DNA of 52,083 nt from Nostocoides japonicum T1-X7 (GCF_001046855.1 NZ_HF570958.1:735714-787796), one strand, 5' to 3'. Shown: positions 8,165-21,059, counted from the stretch's first letter. A program made the numbers and translations. The notes: a model not told the origin generated them from the sequence alone.

Positions 8165-9130
8165 ATGAGCGACGGCCCGACCCTGCGCCAGCTGTCGTAC
8201 TTCCTCAGCTCGGTCGAGCACGGCTCGTTCTCGGCCGCGGCGGAGCACGAGCACGTCGCCCAGCCGAGCCTGTCCGAGCAGATCCGCCGCCTCGAGCGCG
8301 CCCTCGGCGCGACGCTGTTCGTCCGGACGAACCGGTCGCTCCGGCTCACCGACGTCGGCCGGCTCCTCGTCCCCCTTGCCGAGGCGACGCTGCGCAGCGC
8401 CGACCTCGTCGCCGCGACGGCCCGCGAGGCGACGACCCTCACCGGCGGCCTCGTGTCGTTCGGCACCTTCAGCAGCGCCCACCGCTACCTGCTCACGCCG
8501 CTCATCACCGAGTTCCACGAGCGCTACCCCGACGTGCGGATCCAGATCGTCGGACTCAACTCCTCCGAGGTGGCCCGGGCCGTCCGCGCGGGCGACCTCG
8601 AGGCCGGCCTCGTCCAACTGCCCGTCGACACCCAGGGCCTCGTCGTCGGCAGGACGCTGCTCGTCGACACCGTCGTCTACGTCAGCGCCGATGCCCGCCG
8701 GACACAGCGGCCGGTCACCATCGAGGACCTCGCCCGCGCCGACCTCGTGCTCTCCGAGGCCAGGTGGCGCGCGGACGACCCCCTCCGACGCAGCATCGCC
8801 GAGCGGGCTCGAGCCGCCGGGGTCGTCGTCGAGCCCTTCGTCGAGGTCGAGGTGCAGTCCGCCGCGATGGAGCTGGCGGCGAACGGGGTCGGCGACACGC
8901 TCGTCTCCTACCTCGTCGCCCGCTCCCACGAGAGCGCGAACCGGGTCACCTGGGCGACCCTCGACCCGCCCTTCGAGGAGCGCTTCGCCTTCGTGACCCG
9001 GGCCGGCGGCGGGCTGTCGCCGGCGACCCGGCAGTTCATGGTCCTCGCCCGACGGCACATCTCGGCCCTCCAGGAGGATGCCCTCCGCGCTCGCGCGAAG
9101 CACGCCACCGGCACGGGCCCGACCGACTGA
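8165..9130 (+). CDS. LysR family transcriptional regulator
   Basis: 321 aa. The N-terminal helix-turn-helix (LRQLSYFLSSVEHGSFSAAA, then AQPSLSEQIRRLERALG and LFVRTNRSLRLTDVGRLL) is textbook LysR. The remaining 230 residues form the periplasmic-binding-like effector domain. It is divergent from the SDR-FMO-SDR operon, which it probably activates in response to a pathway intermediate. It is followed by the 9151-9198 palindrome and converges on the oxidoreductase gene. Confidence 0.93.
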   Translation: MSDGPTLRQLSYFLSSVEHGSFSAAAEHEHVAQPSLSEQIRRLERALGATLFVRTNRSLRLTDVGRLLVPLAEATLRSADLVAATAREATTLTGGLVSFGTFSSAHRYLLTPLITEFHERYPDVRIQIVGLNSSEVARAVRAGDLEAGLVQLPVDTQGLVVGRTLLVDTVVYVSADARRTQRPVTIEDLARADLVLSEARWRADDPLRRSIAERARAAGVVVEPFVEVEVQSAAMELAANGVGDTLVSYLVARSHESANRVTWATLDPPFEERFAFVTRAGGGLSPATRQFMVLARRHISALQEDALRARAKHATGTGPTD

Positions 9131-9150
9131 CGCCACCCGACCGGCGGACC

Positions 9151-9198
9151 TTGTGGGGAAGATGGCCAGAGCTATGACGCCAACCATCTTCCCCACAA
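9151..9198. repeat. Second copy of the TTGTGGGGAAGATGG palindrome
   Basis: Arms 9151-9165 and 9184-9198 are perfect 15-bp reverse complements. The internal AGCTATGACG equals the reverse complement of the loop in the copy at 331-390. The stem base next to the loop has drifted (GCCAG against CCAAC). It lies between convergent genes and may serve as terminator. A further GACCCCG-CA-CGGGGTC stem follows at about 9206-9221. Confidence 0.7.
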
Positions 9199-9254
9199 CG
9201 GCCCGAGACCCCGCACGGGGTCGCGTCGACCGGTCGCGGGGTGGAGGGAAAACG

Positions 9255-10256
9255 TCAGAGGGCGAGGACCAGCTTGCCGGTGTTGATGCCGCGGTAGATG
9301 CCGAGCAGCGCCTCGGGGAAGGCTTCCACGCCTCCCTCGACGATCGTCTCGCGGGCGACGAGGTCGCCGCTCCCGATGAGCCGGCCGATCTCGGCGACCC
9401 CCTCGGCATACCGGTCCTCGTAGTCGAAGACGAGGAAGCCGGTCATCGAGGCGCGGAACACCAGGAGGGACATGTAGCGGCGCGGCCCGGGCGGGAGACT
9501 CTCGTCGTTGTAGCTGGCGATCGCGCCGCAGAGGACGACCCGGGCGTGCATCCGCAGGTTGGCGAGCGCAGCGTCGAGGATGTCTCCACCGACGTTGTCG
9601 AAATAGACGTCGATGCCTTCGGGTGCAGCGGACCGCAGCGCCTTGAGGACGTTCGTCGACTTGTAGTCGATCGCGACGTCGAAGCCGATCTCCTCGAGCC
9701 AGGCGCACTTGTCGGGGCCACCCGCGATGCCGATGACGCGGCAGCCGTGGGCCTTCGCGAGCTGGCCGACGACACTGCCGACCGCGCCCGCGGCGCCCGA
9801 GACGACGACGGTCTCGCCGTCGCGCAGCCGCCCGACGTCGAAGAGGCCGAAGTATGCCGTCATACCGGGCATTCCGAGGGCCCCCAGCCAGGTGGCCGGC
9901 GGGGCGACGTCGAGATCGATGACGTCGACGCCCCGGCCGTCGGACACCGCATGGGTCGTGACGCCGAAGGTGCCGCGAACCCGTTGCCCCACAGGGAAGT
10001 CGGGGTGAGCGGACTCGATGACGGTGCCCGTCGCGGCCGCGCGCATGACGGCGCCGATCTTCACCGGCGGCACGTAGGAGCGGACGTCGCTGAGCCAGCC
10101 CCGCATCGCGGGGTCGATGGACACGTGGTCGATCTCGACGATGAACCGGCCGTCCTCGGGTGCGCCGAGCTCCTCCGTCGTCAGCTCCCACGTCGACTCG
10201 TCGGGGAAGCCGACGGGACGAGAGGCGAGACGCACCTGCCGCGCCGTGACGCTCAC
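9255..10256 (-). CDS. NADP-dependent oxidoreductase, CurA-like MDR family
   Basis: 333 aa medium-chain dehydrogenase/reductase without zinc ligands, of the leukotriene B4 dehydrogenase / CurA group. Recognisable segments are VEIDHVSIDPAMRGWL near the start, GMPGMTAYFGL, the cofactor loop SGAAGAVGSVVGQLAK, and YFDNVGG. These enzymes reduce activated C=C bonds with NADPH. Start GTG 10256 overlaps the MaoC stop codon in GTGA, with GAGGAG upstream, so the two genes are translationally coupled. Confidence 0.92.
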   Translation of the reverse strand: MSVTARQVRLASRPVGFPDESTWELTTEELGAPEDGRFIVEIDHVSIDPAMRGWLSDVRSYVPPVKIGAVMRAAATGTVIESAHPDFPVGQRVRGTFGVTTHAVSDGRGVDVIDLDVAPPATWLGALGMPGMTAYFGLFDVGRLRDGETVVVSGAAGAVGSVVGQLAKAHGCRVIGIAGGPDKCAWLEEIGFDVAIDYKSTNVLKALRSAAPEGIDVYFDNVGGDILDAALANLRMHARVVLCGAIASYNDESLPPGPRRYMSLLVFRASMTGFLVFDYEDRYAEGVAEIGRLIGSGDLVARETIVEGGVEAFPEALLGIYRGINTGKLVLAL

Positions 10257-10732
10257 TCCGCGCTCCTCACGGTGAACCGGCCGATCGACTGCGCGACGCA
10301 CACCGGCTTGTCGATCCCCTCGCATTCGAACACCTGGGTCGTCGTGACCTGGGCGGAGTCGTCGCCCACCCGGGTGACGTCGGTGATCGTCGCCCGCATC
10401 CGCACGCGGGACCCGACCGGTCGAGGATGGGGGAAGCGCACCTTGTCGTAGCCGTAGTTGAGGGCGTGCGCGAAGCCGTCGAAGGCCATCAGCTGCTCCG
10501 TCATCGCCGGCCCGAGCGAGAGGGTGAGCAGGCCGTGCCCGATCGTCCCGCCGAAGGGTCCGGCGGCCGCGCGCTCGGGGTCGACGTGGATCCACTGGTG
10601 GTCGCCCGTGAGGTCCGCGAACGCGTCGATGTCCTCCTGGGGCAGGGTATGCCAGTCGGTCGGCCCGAGCTCGGTGCCGACGAGCTCCTCGACGTCGGCG
10701 ATGCTCGTCGGGCGCAGGGGTGTCGAGGTCAT
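10253..10732 (-). CDS. MaoC family (R)-specific enoyl-CoA hydratase-like protein
   Basis: 159 aa hot-dog fold. The hydratase-2 motif is visible as FADLTGDHQWIHVD followed by PFGGTIGHGLLTLSL, with the catalytic Asp and His in place. It would hydrate a 2-enoyl-CoA. SD AAGGAG precedes ATG 10732. It is the first gene of a two-gene minus-strand operon with the oxidoreductase, and divergent from the SDR/HAD/acyl-CoA dehydrogenase operon. Confidence 0.93.
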   Translation of the reverse strand: MTSTPLRPTSIADVEELVGTELGPTDWHTLPQEDIDAFADLTGDHQWIHVDPERAAAGPFGGTIGHGLLTLSLGPAMTEQLMAFDGFAHALNYGYDKVRFPHPRPVGSRVRMRATITDVTRVGDDSAQVTTTQVFECEGIDKPVCVAQSIGRFTVRSAE

Positions 10733-10769
10733 GGCGCTCCTTCGCGATGGATGGACGTCGTCCGGTCGT

Positions 10770-10789
10770 TGAACCTGAGGTTAGGTTCA
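10770..10789. promoter_or_regulatory. Palindromic operator candidate in the divergent promoter region
   Basis: TGAACCT-N6-AGGTTCA is a 20-bp inverted repeat with a nested AACCT-G-AGGTT. It lies between the divergent MaoC operon and the SDR/HAD/ACAD operon. The form suits a TetR-type repressor coordinating both operons. No such regulator gene is adjacent, so the partner is unknown. Confidence 0.5.
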
Positions 10790-10916
10790 GAATAGGGTCA
10801 CAGCCTACGACGGCACCGCGAGCACGTGCGTCGGCTGCTCCCAGCGGGAGAACCGCGAGGCGAGCAGGACATGACGGAAACGGCTCGATCATCTCGAGCG
10901 GAAGGAGCGCCATCGC

Positions 10917-11726
10917 ATGCGCCTCGACGGAAAGGTCGGCATCGTCACCGGAGCAGGGGGCGGCATCGGCGCGGCTCTTGCCGCACGGTTCGTCGCCGAG
11001 GGTATGCGGGTCGCCGTCACCGACCTCGACGAGGCGGCCCTCGCGGCGACGGCCGAGCGGATCTCCGCCGGGAACGCGGACTCCGTCGTCGCGCTCGCCG
11101 GCGACGCCTCCGCGACCGACCACATCGTCGCCGTCCGGGACCTCGCGGAGCGCACCTTCGGGACGCCGGTCGACCTGTATGCGGCGAACGCGGGCGTCAT
11201 GGGGGGCCGGGAGCTCGGGACCCCCGAGCAGTGGGCCACCGCCTGGGACGTCAACGTCATGGCTCACGTCCGCGCCGCCGAGGTGATGGTCCCCGGCTGG
11301 GTGGAGCGGGGCAGCGGCTACTTCCTCGCGACGGCCTCCGCCGCCGGCCTGCTCACCCAGATCGGGTCGGCGATCTACTCGACGACCAAGCACGCGGCCG
11401 TCGGCTTCGCCGAGTGGCTCTCGGTCACCTACGGCGACCAGGGCGTCACCGTCAGCTGCCTGTGCCCGATGGGCGTCCGGACGGCGATGCTCACCGGGGG
11501 CGCCGAGTCGGACAACGCCCTCGACCGGCAGAGCACCCGGGCGGTCACCGAGGCCGGCGACGTCCTCGAGCCCGACGAGGTCGCGGAGATCGTCGTCGCG
11601 GGCCTCGAGGCCGAGCAGTTCCTCATCCTCCCCCACCCGCAGGTGCTCGAGTTCTTCCGCCGCAAGGCCTCCGACCACGACCGATGGCTCGCCGGCATGC
11701 GTCGCTACCAGGCGTCCCTTCGATGA
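10917..11726 (+). CDS. SDR family oxidoreductase
   Basis: 269 aa. Cofactor motif TGAGGGIG, ANAG in place of NNAG (AANAGVM), catalytic Ser in ATASAAG, and YxxxK as YSTTKHA. The C-terminal part (FLILPHPQVLEFFRRKASD) is typical of SDRs found beside ACAD10/11-like dehydrogenases. SD AAGGAG is 9 bases upstream. Its stop overlaps the HAD start in ATGA, so they are cotranslated. Confidence 0.93.
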   Translation: MRLDGKVGIVTGAGGGIGAALAARFVAEGMRVAVTDLDEAALAATAERISAGNADSVVALAGDASATDHIVAVRDLAERTFGTPVDLYAANAGVMGGRELGTPEQWATAWDVNVMAHVRAAEVMVPGWVERGSGYFLATASAAGLLTQIGSAIYSTTKHAAVGFAEWLSVTYGDQGVTVSCLCPMGVRTAMLTGGAESDNALDRQSTRAVTEAGDVLEPDEVAEIVVAGLEAEQFLILPHPQVLEFFRRKASDHDRWLAGMRRYQASLR

Positions 11727-12370
11727 CGTCGTCCACCTCGGTCCGGGGCGTGCTCTTCGACTTCGGCGGGGTGCTCACGACGAGCGTCCTCGCGGGCTTC
11801 TCGAGGTTCGGCGAGGACCTCGGCGGCGACCGCGGTCTCGTCCTGCGGCTGCTGTCCCAGGACCCGGCGGCCTCACGGGCCCTCGTCGACCACGAGGAGG
11901 GGCGGCTCGACGACGAGGGCTTCGAGGAGGCGCTCGCCGCCGCGCTCTGCGACGCCGGGATCGCCGTCGGTCCAGCCGGCCTCCTCGCCCGGATGCAGGG
12001 GTATCTGGGGCGCGATGAGGCGATGGTCGCCCTCGTCGCCGAGGTCCGCGCCCACGGGGTGAAGGTGGGCCTCATCTCCAACTCCCTCGGCCGCGACTGC
12101 TACGCCGGATACGACCTCGACGACATGTTCGACGCGCAGGTGATCTCCCGGGTCGAAGGCGTCCGCAAGCCGTCGCGACGGCTCTACGAGATCGCCTGCC
12201 AGCGGCTCGGGCTCGCGCCCCATGAGGTCGCCTTCGTCGATGACCTGCGCCAGAACGTCGAGGCCGCAACGCGACTGGGTATGCGGGGCATCCTGCACCG
12301 CGAGGCGTCAGCCACCCGGACCGCGCTCGTCGACGTCCTCGGGCTCGCCCCGGCCGCTCAGGTCCTCTGA
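11723..12370 (+). CDS. HAD-IA family phosphatase-like protein (ACAD10 HAD-module type)
   Basis: 215 aa haloacid-dehalogenase-fold protein. Motif I is LFDFGGVL with the nucleophilic Asp; the usual second Asp is Gly, as is common in this branch. Motif II is ISNS, motif III the [13 protein letters not shown] lysine, motif IV VDDLRQN. From memory the GVRKP-RLYE and [15 protein letters not shown] segments resemble the N-terminal HAD module of human ACAD10. It overlaps the upstream SDR by 4 bases and precedes the matching acyl-CoA dehydrogenase by 41 bases. Likely a phosphoester hydrolase in an acyl-CoA pathway. Confidence 0.88.
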   Translation: MTSSTSVRGVLFDFGGVLTTSVLAGFSRFGEDLGGDRGLVLRLLSQDPAASRALVDHEEGRLDDEGFEEALAAALCDAGIAVGPAGLLARMQGYLGRDEAMVALVAEVRAHGVKVGLISNSLGRDCYAGYDLDDMFDAQVISRVEGVRKPSRRLYEIACQRLGLAPHEVAFVDDLRQNVEAATRLGMRGILHREASATRTALVDVLGLAPAAQVL

Positions 12371-12411
12371 CCATCACCCCACCGTCCCTCCCCGAACAAG
12401 GCAGTCACCCC

Positions 12412-13629
<1,218 letters not shown>

Positions 13630-13664
13630 CCAGGGTTGCCGCCCGCCCGCCGACCCCTCCCTGG

Positions 13665-13700
13665 CGGTCTGGCACCCGATCGGGGCCTCTGCACCAACCA
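13665..13700 (-). repeat. Intergenic repeat with CCCCGATCGGG core (locus A, one copy)
   Basis: A single copy of a dispersed 28-bp element (reading GCACC...CCCCGATCGGGTGCCAGA on the minus strand) sits between the acyl-CoA dehydrogenase and the next SDR. Better-preserved copies lie at 15891-16128 and 27300-27465. Confidence 0.6.
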
Positions 13701-13750
13701 ACCAACCACCCGACCCCCACCGCCAACCCGCAGCACCGACTGGAGACACC

Positions 13751-14524
13751 ATGGACACCAGCACCCTCTTCTCGCTCGACGGTCGCGTCGCGCTCGTCAC
13801 CGGCGGGTCCCGCGGCATCGGACGGATGATCGCCGAAGGCCTCCTCCAGCAAGGGGCTCGGGTCTACATCACCGCCCGCAAGGCGGAGGCCTGCGACGCG
13901 GCGGCCGCCGAGCTGTCGGCATACGGGCCGTGTGTGTCGTTGCCCGCCGACGTCTCGACGACCACCGGGATCGCCGACCTCGTCGCCCGGCTCGTGGAGC
14001 GCGAACCCGTCCTCGACATCCTGGTCAACAACGCCGGTGCCGCCTGGGGTGCGCCCATCGACGAGTTCCCCGAGAGCGGATGGGACAAGGTGATGGACGT
14101 CAACCTCAAGGCGCCCTTCTTCCTCACCCAGGCGCTCCTGCCGCAGCTGCGTGCCGCGACCCGGACCCGGCCGGCCAAGGTCATCAACATCGCCTCGATC
14201 GACGGCATCTCGCCCAACCCGTGGGAGACGTACAGCTACCACGCCAGCAAGGCCGGCATCATCCACCTCACGAAGAAGATGGCGCTCCGGCTGGCGCCCG
14301 AGGGGATCGTCGTCAGCGCCATCGCCCCAGGGGCGTTCGCATCCGACATGAACCGCGCGGCTCGCGACCAGGCGGACGAGGTCGTCGCCGGCATACCCGC
14401 CCGGCGCATCGGCGAGCCGGAGGACATGGCCGCGGCCGCCATCTACCTCGCCTCCCGCGCGGGGGACTACGTCGTCGGCTCGACGCTCGTCGTCGACGGG
14501 GGCGTGGCCTACGCCCGAGGCTAG
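13751..14524 (+). CDS. SDR family oxidoreductase (RhlG/FabG-like)
   Basis: 257 aa. TGGSRGIG at residues 17-24, VNNAGAAWG, catalytic Ser in NIASIDG, and YxxxK as YHASKAG. The order and the KVINIASIDGISPNPW stretch resemble beta-ketoacyl/RhlG-type reductases. Start ATG 13751 follows GGAGA. It is 121 bases after the acyl-CoA dehydrogenase with a dispersed repeat in between, so it may belong to the same operon or have its own promoter. Confidence 0.92.
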   Translation: MDTSTLFSLDGRVALVTGGSRGIGRMIAEGLLQQGARVYITARKAEACDAAAAELSAYGPCVSLPADVSTTTGIADLVARLVEREPVLDILVNNAGAAWGAPIDEFPESGWDKVMDVNLKAPFFLTQALLPQLRAATRTRPAKVINIASIDGISPNPWETYSYHASKAGIIHLTKKMALRLAPEGIVVSAIAPGAFASDMNRAARDQADEVVAGIPARRIGEPEDMAAAAIYLASRAGDYVVGSTLVVDGGVAYARG

Positions 14525-14526
14525 GG

Positions 14527-15807
14527 CTACCCCTCCTGCGCGTGGAGGTGCTCGGCGAGGACGCGGACGTGGATACGCAGGCAGTCCACCAGGGCGGCGT
14601 CGTCGGCGTAGAAGCGAGGGCTGTGGTTCGGCGCGATCCCCCGACCGTCGGGTAGCGGCACGATCTCGGACCCCACCACCTCGGTGTCCTGGACCCCGTA
14701 GATGAGGTAGACCCCGCCGAAGGCGGCCGTGAACACCGAGACGTCGTCGTACCCGAGCGTCGGCGGGACCTCGACGACCCGGTCCCGGCCGACGACCCGG
14801 CGCACGGCGGGGAGCACGCGTGCCAGCCACTCCTCGGTGTTGTCGACGGGTGGGACGTCCTGGTCGAAGACGACGGTCGCCGTGCAGCCGTACGCGGCGG
14901 CGTGATGCTCCGCGAGCCGACGGAGGTTGGCCTGGACGGTGGCCATGTCTCCAGGCTCGATGCACCGGGTCGTGCCCCAGAGGGTGACCCGTTCGCCGAC
15001 GATGTTGAACCGGCCCTGGTCCTCGACGTGGCCGATGGAGACGGTGATCGGGTTGTATGCGGGGACCTGGCGGTAGATCTGCCCCGTCGCGGCGATGATC
15101 TCGGCGGCGGCCGGCAGGGGGTCGATGCCGAGCCAGGGCGTCGACCCGTGGGTCTGCCGTCCCTCGACCGTGATCCGGACCCGGCAGGAGGCGGCGTACT
15201 GGTGGCCCGCCCGGTAACCGACGACGCCGCGCGGCAGGGGCGAGACGTGCCTACCGAAGACCATCGTCGGCACCGGGTCGTCGAAGGCTCCGGCGTCGAG
15301 CATGGCCCGGGCGCCGCCCGGCTCGTCACCCGGCGGGCCCTCCTCGGCGGGCTGGAAGACGAAGAGGACGGTTCCCGGCAGCCGGTCCCGGACGGCCGCG
15401 AGGACGTGCGCCGCCGCGAGGGCCGTCGCCATGTGGCAGTCGTGGCCGCAGGCGTGCGCTACGGGGAAGGGACCTCCGGGGTATGCCTCGTCGACCACCT
15501 TGGACGCGAAGCCCACCGCGGACTCCTCGAGGACGGGCAGCGCGTCCATGTCCGCGCGGAGGGCCGCCACCCGCGACCCCGGCAGCCCGCCTCGGAGCAC
15601 CCCGACGACGCCGTGGCCCGCGATGCCGGTGCGGACCTCGTCGAGGCCCGCCCCTCGGAGCCGGTCGGCGACGAAGGCGGCCGTCTGCTCCTCCCGGTTC
15701 GACAGTTCGGGGTGGGCATGGAGGTGATGCCGCCACGCGACCATGTCGTCGGTCACCTGCACGACCTGCTGCTCCAGCGCGTCGAGCAGTCCGTCCGCCA
15801 CGTTCAT
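14527..15807 (-). CDS. M20 family amidohydrolase (M20D, N-acyl-amino-acid hydrolase type)
   Basis: 426 aa di-metal hydrolase. Metal-site motifs are visible: HACGHD with the bridging Cys and His, QPAEEG with the catalytic and metal Glu, and GRHVSPLP later. The dimerisation insert (VEGRQTHGSTPWLGIDPL) carries the H-x-S-x-P signature of M20D enzymes such as hippurate and IAA-amino-acid hydrolases. It removes an acyl group from an amino acid or similar amide. Start ATG 15807. It is convergent with the SDR gene, only 2 bases between stops, so no terminator separates them. Confidence 0.92.
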   Translation of the reverse strand: MNVADGLLDALEQQVVQVTDDMVAWRHHLHAHPELSNREEQTAAFVADRLRGAGLDEVRTGIAGHGVVGVLRGGLPGSRVAALRADMDALPVLEESAVGFASKVVDEAYPGGPFPVAHACGHDCHMATALAAAHVLAAVRDRLPGTVLFVFQPAEEGPPGDEPGGARAMLDAGAFDDPVPTMVFGRHVSPLPRGVVGYRAGHQYAASCRVRITVEGRQTHGSTPWLGIDPLPAAAEIIAATGQIYRQVPAYNPITVSIGHVEDQGRFNIVGERVTLWGTTRCIEPGDMATVQANLRRLAEHHAAAYGCTATVVFDQDVPPVDNTEEWLARVLPAVRRVVGRDRVVEVPPTLGYDDVSVFTAAFGGVYLIYGVQDTEVVGSEIVPLPDGRGIAPNHSPRFYADDAALVDCLRIHVRVLAEHLHAQEG

Positions 15808-15890
15808 CTCATCGCCTTCCGGAGGGGTGTGGGCGTCGTCGCCGTGGCCGCATCCTCCCACCCGGCTCCGGCGCGCGACCCGCATCCCGC

Positions 15891-16128
15891 GTGGTGCAGA
15901 GGCCCCGATCGGGAGATGTGCACCAACCGAGCCAGCCGACCGGCCCCGGCCCTGGCGATCTGGCACCCAATCGGGGTCTGTGCACCAACCAGCCACCCAG
16001 CCGGGCCACATCCCCAGTGGTGCAGAGCCCCCGATCGGGAGATGTGCACCAACCGAGCCAGCCGACCGGCCCCGGCGCCTGGCGATCTGGCACCCGATCG
16101 GGGCCTGTGCACCAACCGGCCGACCCGC
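15891..16128. repeat. Tandem 126-bp repeat carrying CCCCGATCGGG elements (locus B)
   Basis: Unit 1 (15891-16016) and unit 2 (from 16017) are about 126 bp each. Both hold two palindromic-core elements, one of type GGCCCCGATCGGGAGATG and one of the 28-bp type seen at 27300. This array fills most of the 344-base gap between the amidohydrolase and the DUF2461 gene. Apparent reading frames across it are repeat translations, not genes. Confidence 0.7.
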
Positions 16129-16151
16129 CCGAAGGGCGGATTCCGTGGTGG

Positions 16152-16778
16152 TCAGTCCTCGCCGACGTGCTGGTCGAGCCAGACGACGACCGGCTCCATG
16201 GCGCGCCACTGCCGGCGGACCTCGGTGAGGGTGCGACGCGTCGGCAGCCAGGCCGGGAAGCCGAGGTCGCGGCCGACCGTCAGCGCCTTGCGCCGGAGGA
16301 GGTCGGCTCGCGGGTGGTTCTTGTCGAACCCGGACGGCACGCGGGTGAGCATCTCGCCCCCGACCTCGAGCCGCCGGACCGCCCGATCGGCGAGCGCGGT
16401 CTCCAAGGCCGCGCCGGCGACGTCGTCGGCGACCGCGCGCCGCAGCCGGCCCACCTGCGCCGACGACATGTGCCAGTAGCCGCCCGCGACGAAGAGCCCG
16501 GCGGCAGACACGTGGAGGTAGCGGTGCGACTCGCCGAACCACGCGCCCTGGTGTGTCTTGTAGGGCGTCTTGTCCTTGGCGAACCGGACGTCCCGATAGG
16601 GCCGGAACACCTTGGCGGGGCCGAACTCGTCCTCGAGCTCGGCCCCGAGCGCCTCGATGGGCGCCCGGACCTGCTCGTCGTAGACGTGCTTGTGCTCGAG
16701 CCACCAGGTCCTGGAGTTGTCGGCCTCGAGGTCCTCGTAGAAGTCGAGCGCGGCGAAGGGGATCCCGTCGAACGGCAT
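16152..16778 (-). CDS. DUF2461 domain-containing protein
   Basis: 208 aa. The pattern FxxLDFYEDLEADNSRTWW at the start, then VFRPYRDVRFAKDKTPYKTH and GYWHMSSAQVGRLR, is the DUF2461/TIGR02453 family, whose biochemical role is not established. I start it at ATG 16778 (MPFDG), where family members usually begin; an upstream in-frame start at 16796 adds six residues with no better ribosome site. No signal peptide or membrane segment. Confidence 0.9.
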   Translation of the reverse strand: MPFDGIPFAALDFYEDLEADNSRTWWLEHKHVYDEQVRAPIEALGAELEDEFGPAKVFRPYRDVRFAKDKTPYKTHQGAWFGESHRYLHVSAAGLFVAGGYWHMSSAQVGRLRRAVADDVAGAALETALADRAVRRLEVGGEMLTRVPSGFDKNHPRADLLRRKALTVGRDLGFPAWLPTRRTLTEVRRQWRAMEPVVVWLDQHVGED

Positions 16779-16850
16779 ACGCCTATCCTCGCGCACGCCG
16801 CCGACGTCCCGGCCCTGGCCGCTGGCCTACGGACGCGGGGGGGGCCGGGC

Positions 16851-17033
16851 TCAGGACTCGGTCTCGACGACCTTCGCGCCGGGCGCGTTGTTCTGGACCG
16901 AGGCCACACCGTTCATCGCGGAGGCCTTGCTCTCGTAGGCCTCGCCGACCGCGATGACCTGGCCGTTGCTCGCCTTGAGCCGGAAGCGGTACTTGCCTGC
17001 CTTGTCCTTGTACACCTCGAACGTGCCGGCCAT
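16851..17033 (-). CDS. DUF1508 (YegP-like) small protein
   Basis: 60 aa, the expected length for a single YegP/DUF1508 unit. FEVYKDKAGKYRFRLKASNGQVIA and EAYESKASAMNGVASVQNNAP are diagnostic. The fold is a small beta-alpha unit of unknown function, often stress-associated. It is isolated, with 118 bases before the DUF2461 start region. Confidence 0.92.
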   Translation of the reverse strand: MAGTFEVYKDKAGKYRFRLKASNGQVIAVGEAYESKASAMNGVASVQNNAPGAKVVETES

Positions 17034-17173
17034 CTCGGGGCCACCTCTCGGTCAGGCGTCGTCGACGACGCCGTTGCCAATCGACGCTGGGAGCCTAGAC
17101 CAGGAGGGCGCCGTCTGGCTCGGCGGCGCGCGAGCCGCGCGCGAGCCGTGCGCCGAGCAGCGCGCCGATCGGC

Positions 17174-19914
<2,741 letters not shown>

Positions 19915-19974
19915 GGCGGGGGTCGGCCGCTCACTGGCGCTCGACGGTCGGCGGGCTCTGGTAGGAACGAGGAC

Positions 19975-21036
19975 ATGGCCGCCGAACCGGAGCCGCTCAC
20001 CGCGCCCGTCGACCCGATCGACGCGCTGCGGCGCACGGCATACCTCATGGAGCGGGCGCGGGCGGGGTCGTACCGCGTCGACGCCTTCCGCAACGCCCTC
20101 GCCCTCCTCAAGGCGATGCCGCCCGACGAGCTCTCCGCACGGCTCGAGCAGGGGACGATCCGGGACGTGTCGGGGATCGGCTCCTCGACCGGCGAGGTCA
20201 TCGAGCAGGCGTATGCCGGTGAGCTGCCGACCCGGCTCGCTCGGCTCCAGGCCGAGGCCGAGGCGCCGCTGGCCGAGGGCGGCGCCGACTACTGGGCCGC
20301 GCTCGTCGGCGACTGCCACAGCCACTCGACGTGGTCCGACGGCGGCTCGCCGATCGACGAGATGGTGCTCGCGGCCATCGAGCTCGGACAGTCCTGGCTC
20401 GTCCTCACCGACCACTCGCCGCGGCTCACCGTCGCGCGCGGGCTGACGGCCGAGCGGCTGACCCAGCAGCTGGGGGTCTTGGCCGCCATCGACCGGTCGC
20501 TCGACGGGACGTTCCGGCTGCTGCCGGGCATCGAGGTCGACATCCTCGACGACGGGTCCCTCGACCAGAGCGACGCGATGCTCGCCCGGCTCGACCTCGT
20601 CACCGCGTCGGTCCACAGCAAGCTGAAGATGGACAAGGCCGCGATGACGCGCCGGATGGTCCGCGCCGTGTCCGACCCGCGGGTCGACGTCCTCGGGCAC
20701 TGCACGGGACGCCTGGTCACCGGTGGTCGCGGGAAGCGGCCGCAGTCGCAGTTCGACGCCGAGGCCGTCTTCGCGGCGTGCGCCGAGCACGGGACGGCCG
20801 TCGAGATCAACTCCCGCCCCGAGCGACGTGACCCGCCCGACGAGCTCATCCTCCTGGCGCTCGAGCACGACTGCCTCTTCGCCATCGACTCCGACGCCCA
20901 CGCGCCGGGACAGCTGGAGATGAAGCGGTACGGCTGCGAGCGGGCCGCCCGCCTCGGCGTCCCCCTCGACCGGATCGTCACGACGTGGGACGTCGACCGC
21001 CTCCTCGAGTGGTCCCGGCCCGGCAAGGGCGCCTGA
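19975..21036 (+). CDS. PHP domain protein with helix-hairpin-helix N-terminus (PolX-like)
   Basis: 353 aa. The N-terminal 100 residues resemble the HhH domain of polymerase beta/PolX (AFRNALALLKAMP, then IRDVSGIGSSTGEVIEQ). The C-terminal PHP domain carries its metal ligands: CHSHSTWSDG, LTDHSPR, GIEVDIL, SVHSK, GHCTGR, DSDAH. The nucleotidyl-transferase catalytic part of PolX is missing, so it is a stand-alone PHP phosphoesterase/nuclease likely acting on DNA ends. It starts 60 bases after guaB1. Confidence 0.9.
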   Translation: MAAEPEPLTAPVDPIDALRRTAYLMERARAGSYRVDAFRNALALLKAMPPDELSARLEQGTIRDVSGIGSSTGEVIEQAYAGELPTRLARLQAEAEAPLAEGGADYWAALVGDCHSHSTWSDGGSPIDEMVLAAIELGQSWLVLTDHSPRLTVARGLTAERLTQQLGVLAAIDRSLDGTFRLLPGIEVDILDDGSLDQSDAMLARLDLVTASVHSKLKMDKAAMTRRMVRAVSDPRVDVLGHCTGRLVTGGRGKRPQSQFDAEAVFAACAEHGTAVEINSRPERRDPPDELILLALEHDCLFAIDSDAHAPGQLEMKRYGCERAARLGVPLDRIVTTWDVDRLLEWSRPGKGA

Positions 21037-21059
21037 GCCCTCCGACTCCTTCGGGCGCG

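Noticed and set aside
10770..10790. IdeR/DtxR iron box
   Set aside because: One half (TGAGGTTAGG) fits, but the other half does not match CTAACCTAA; the better symmetry is TGAACCT/AGGTTCA.
15891..16128. Short protein genes across the locus B repeats
   Set aside because: Frames exist only because repeat units lack stops; the translations are repeat peptides with no family.
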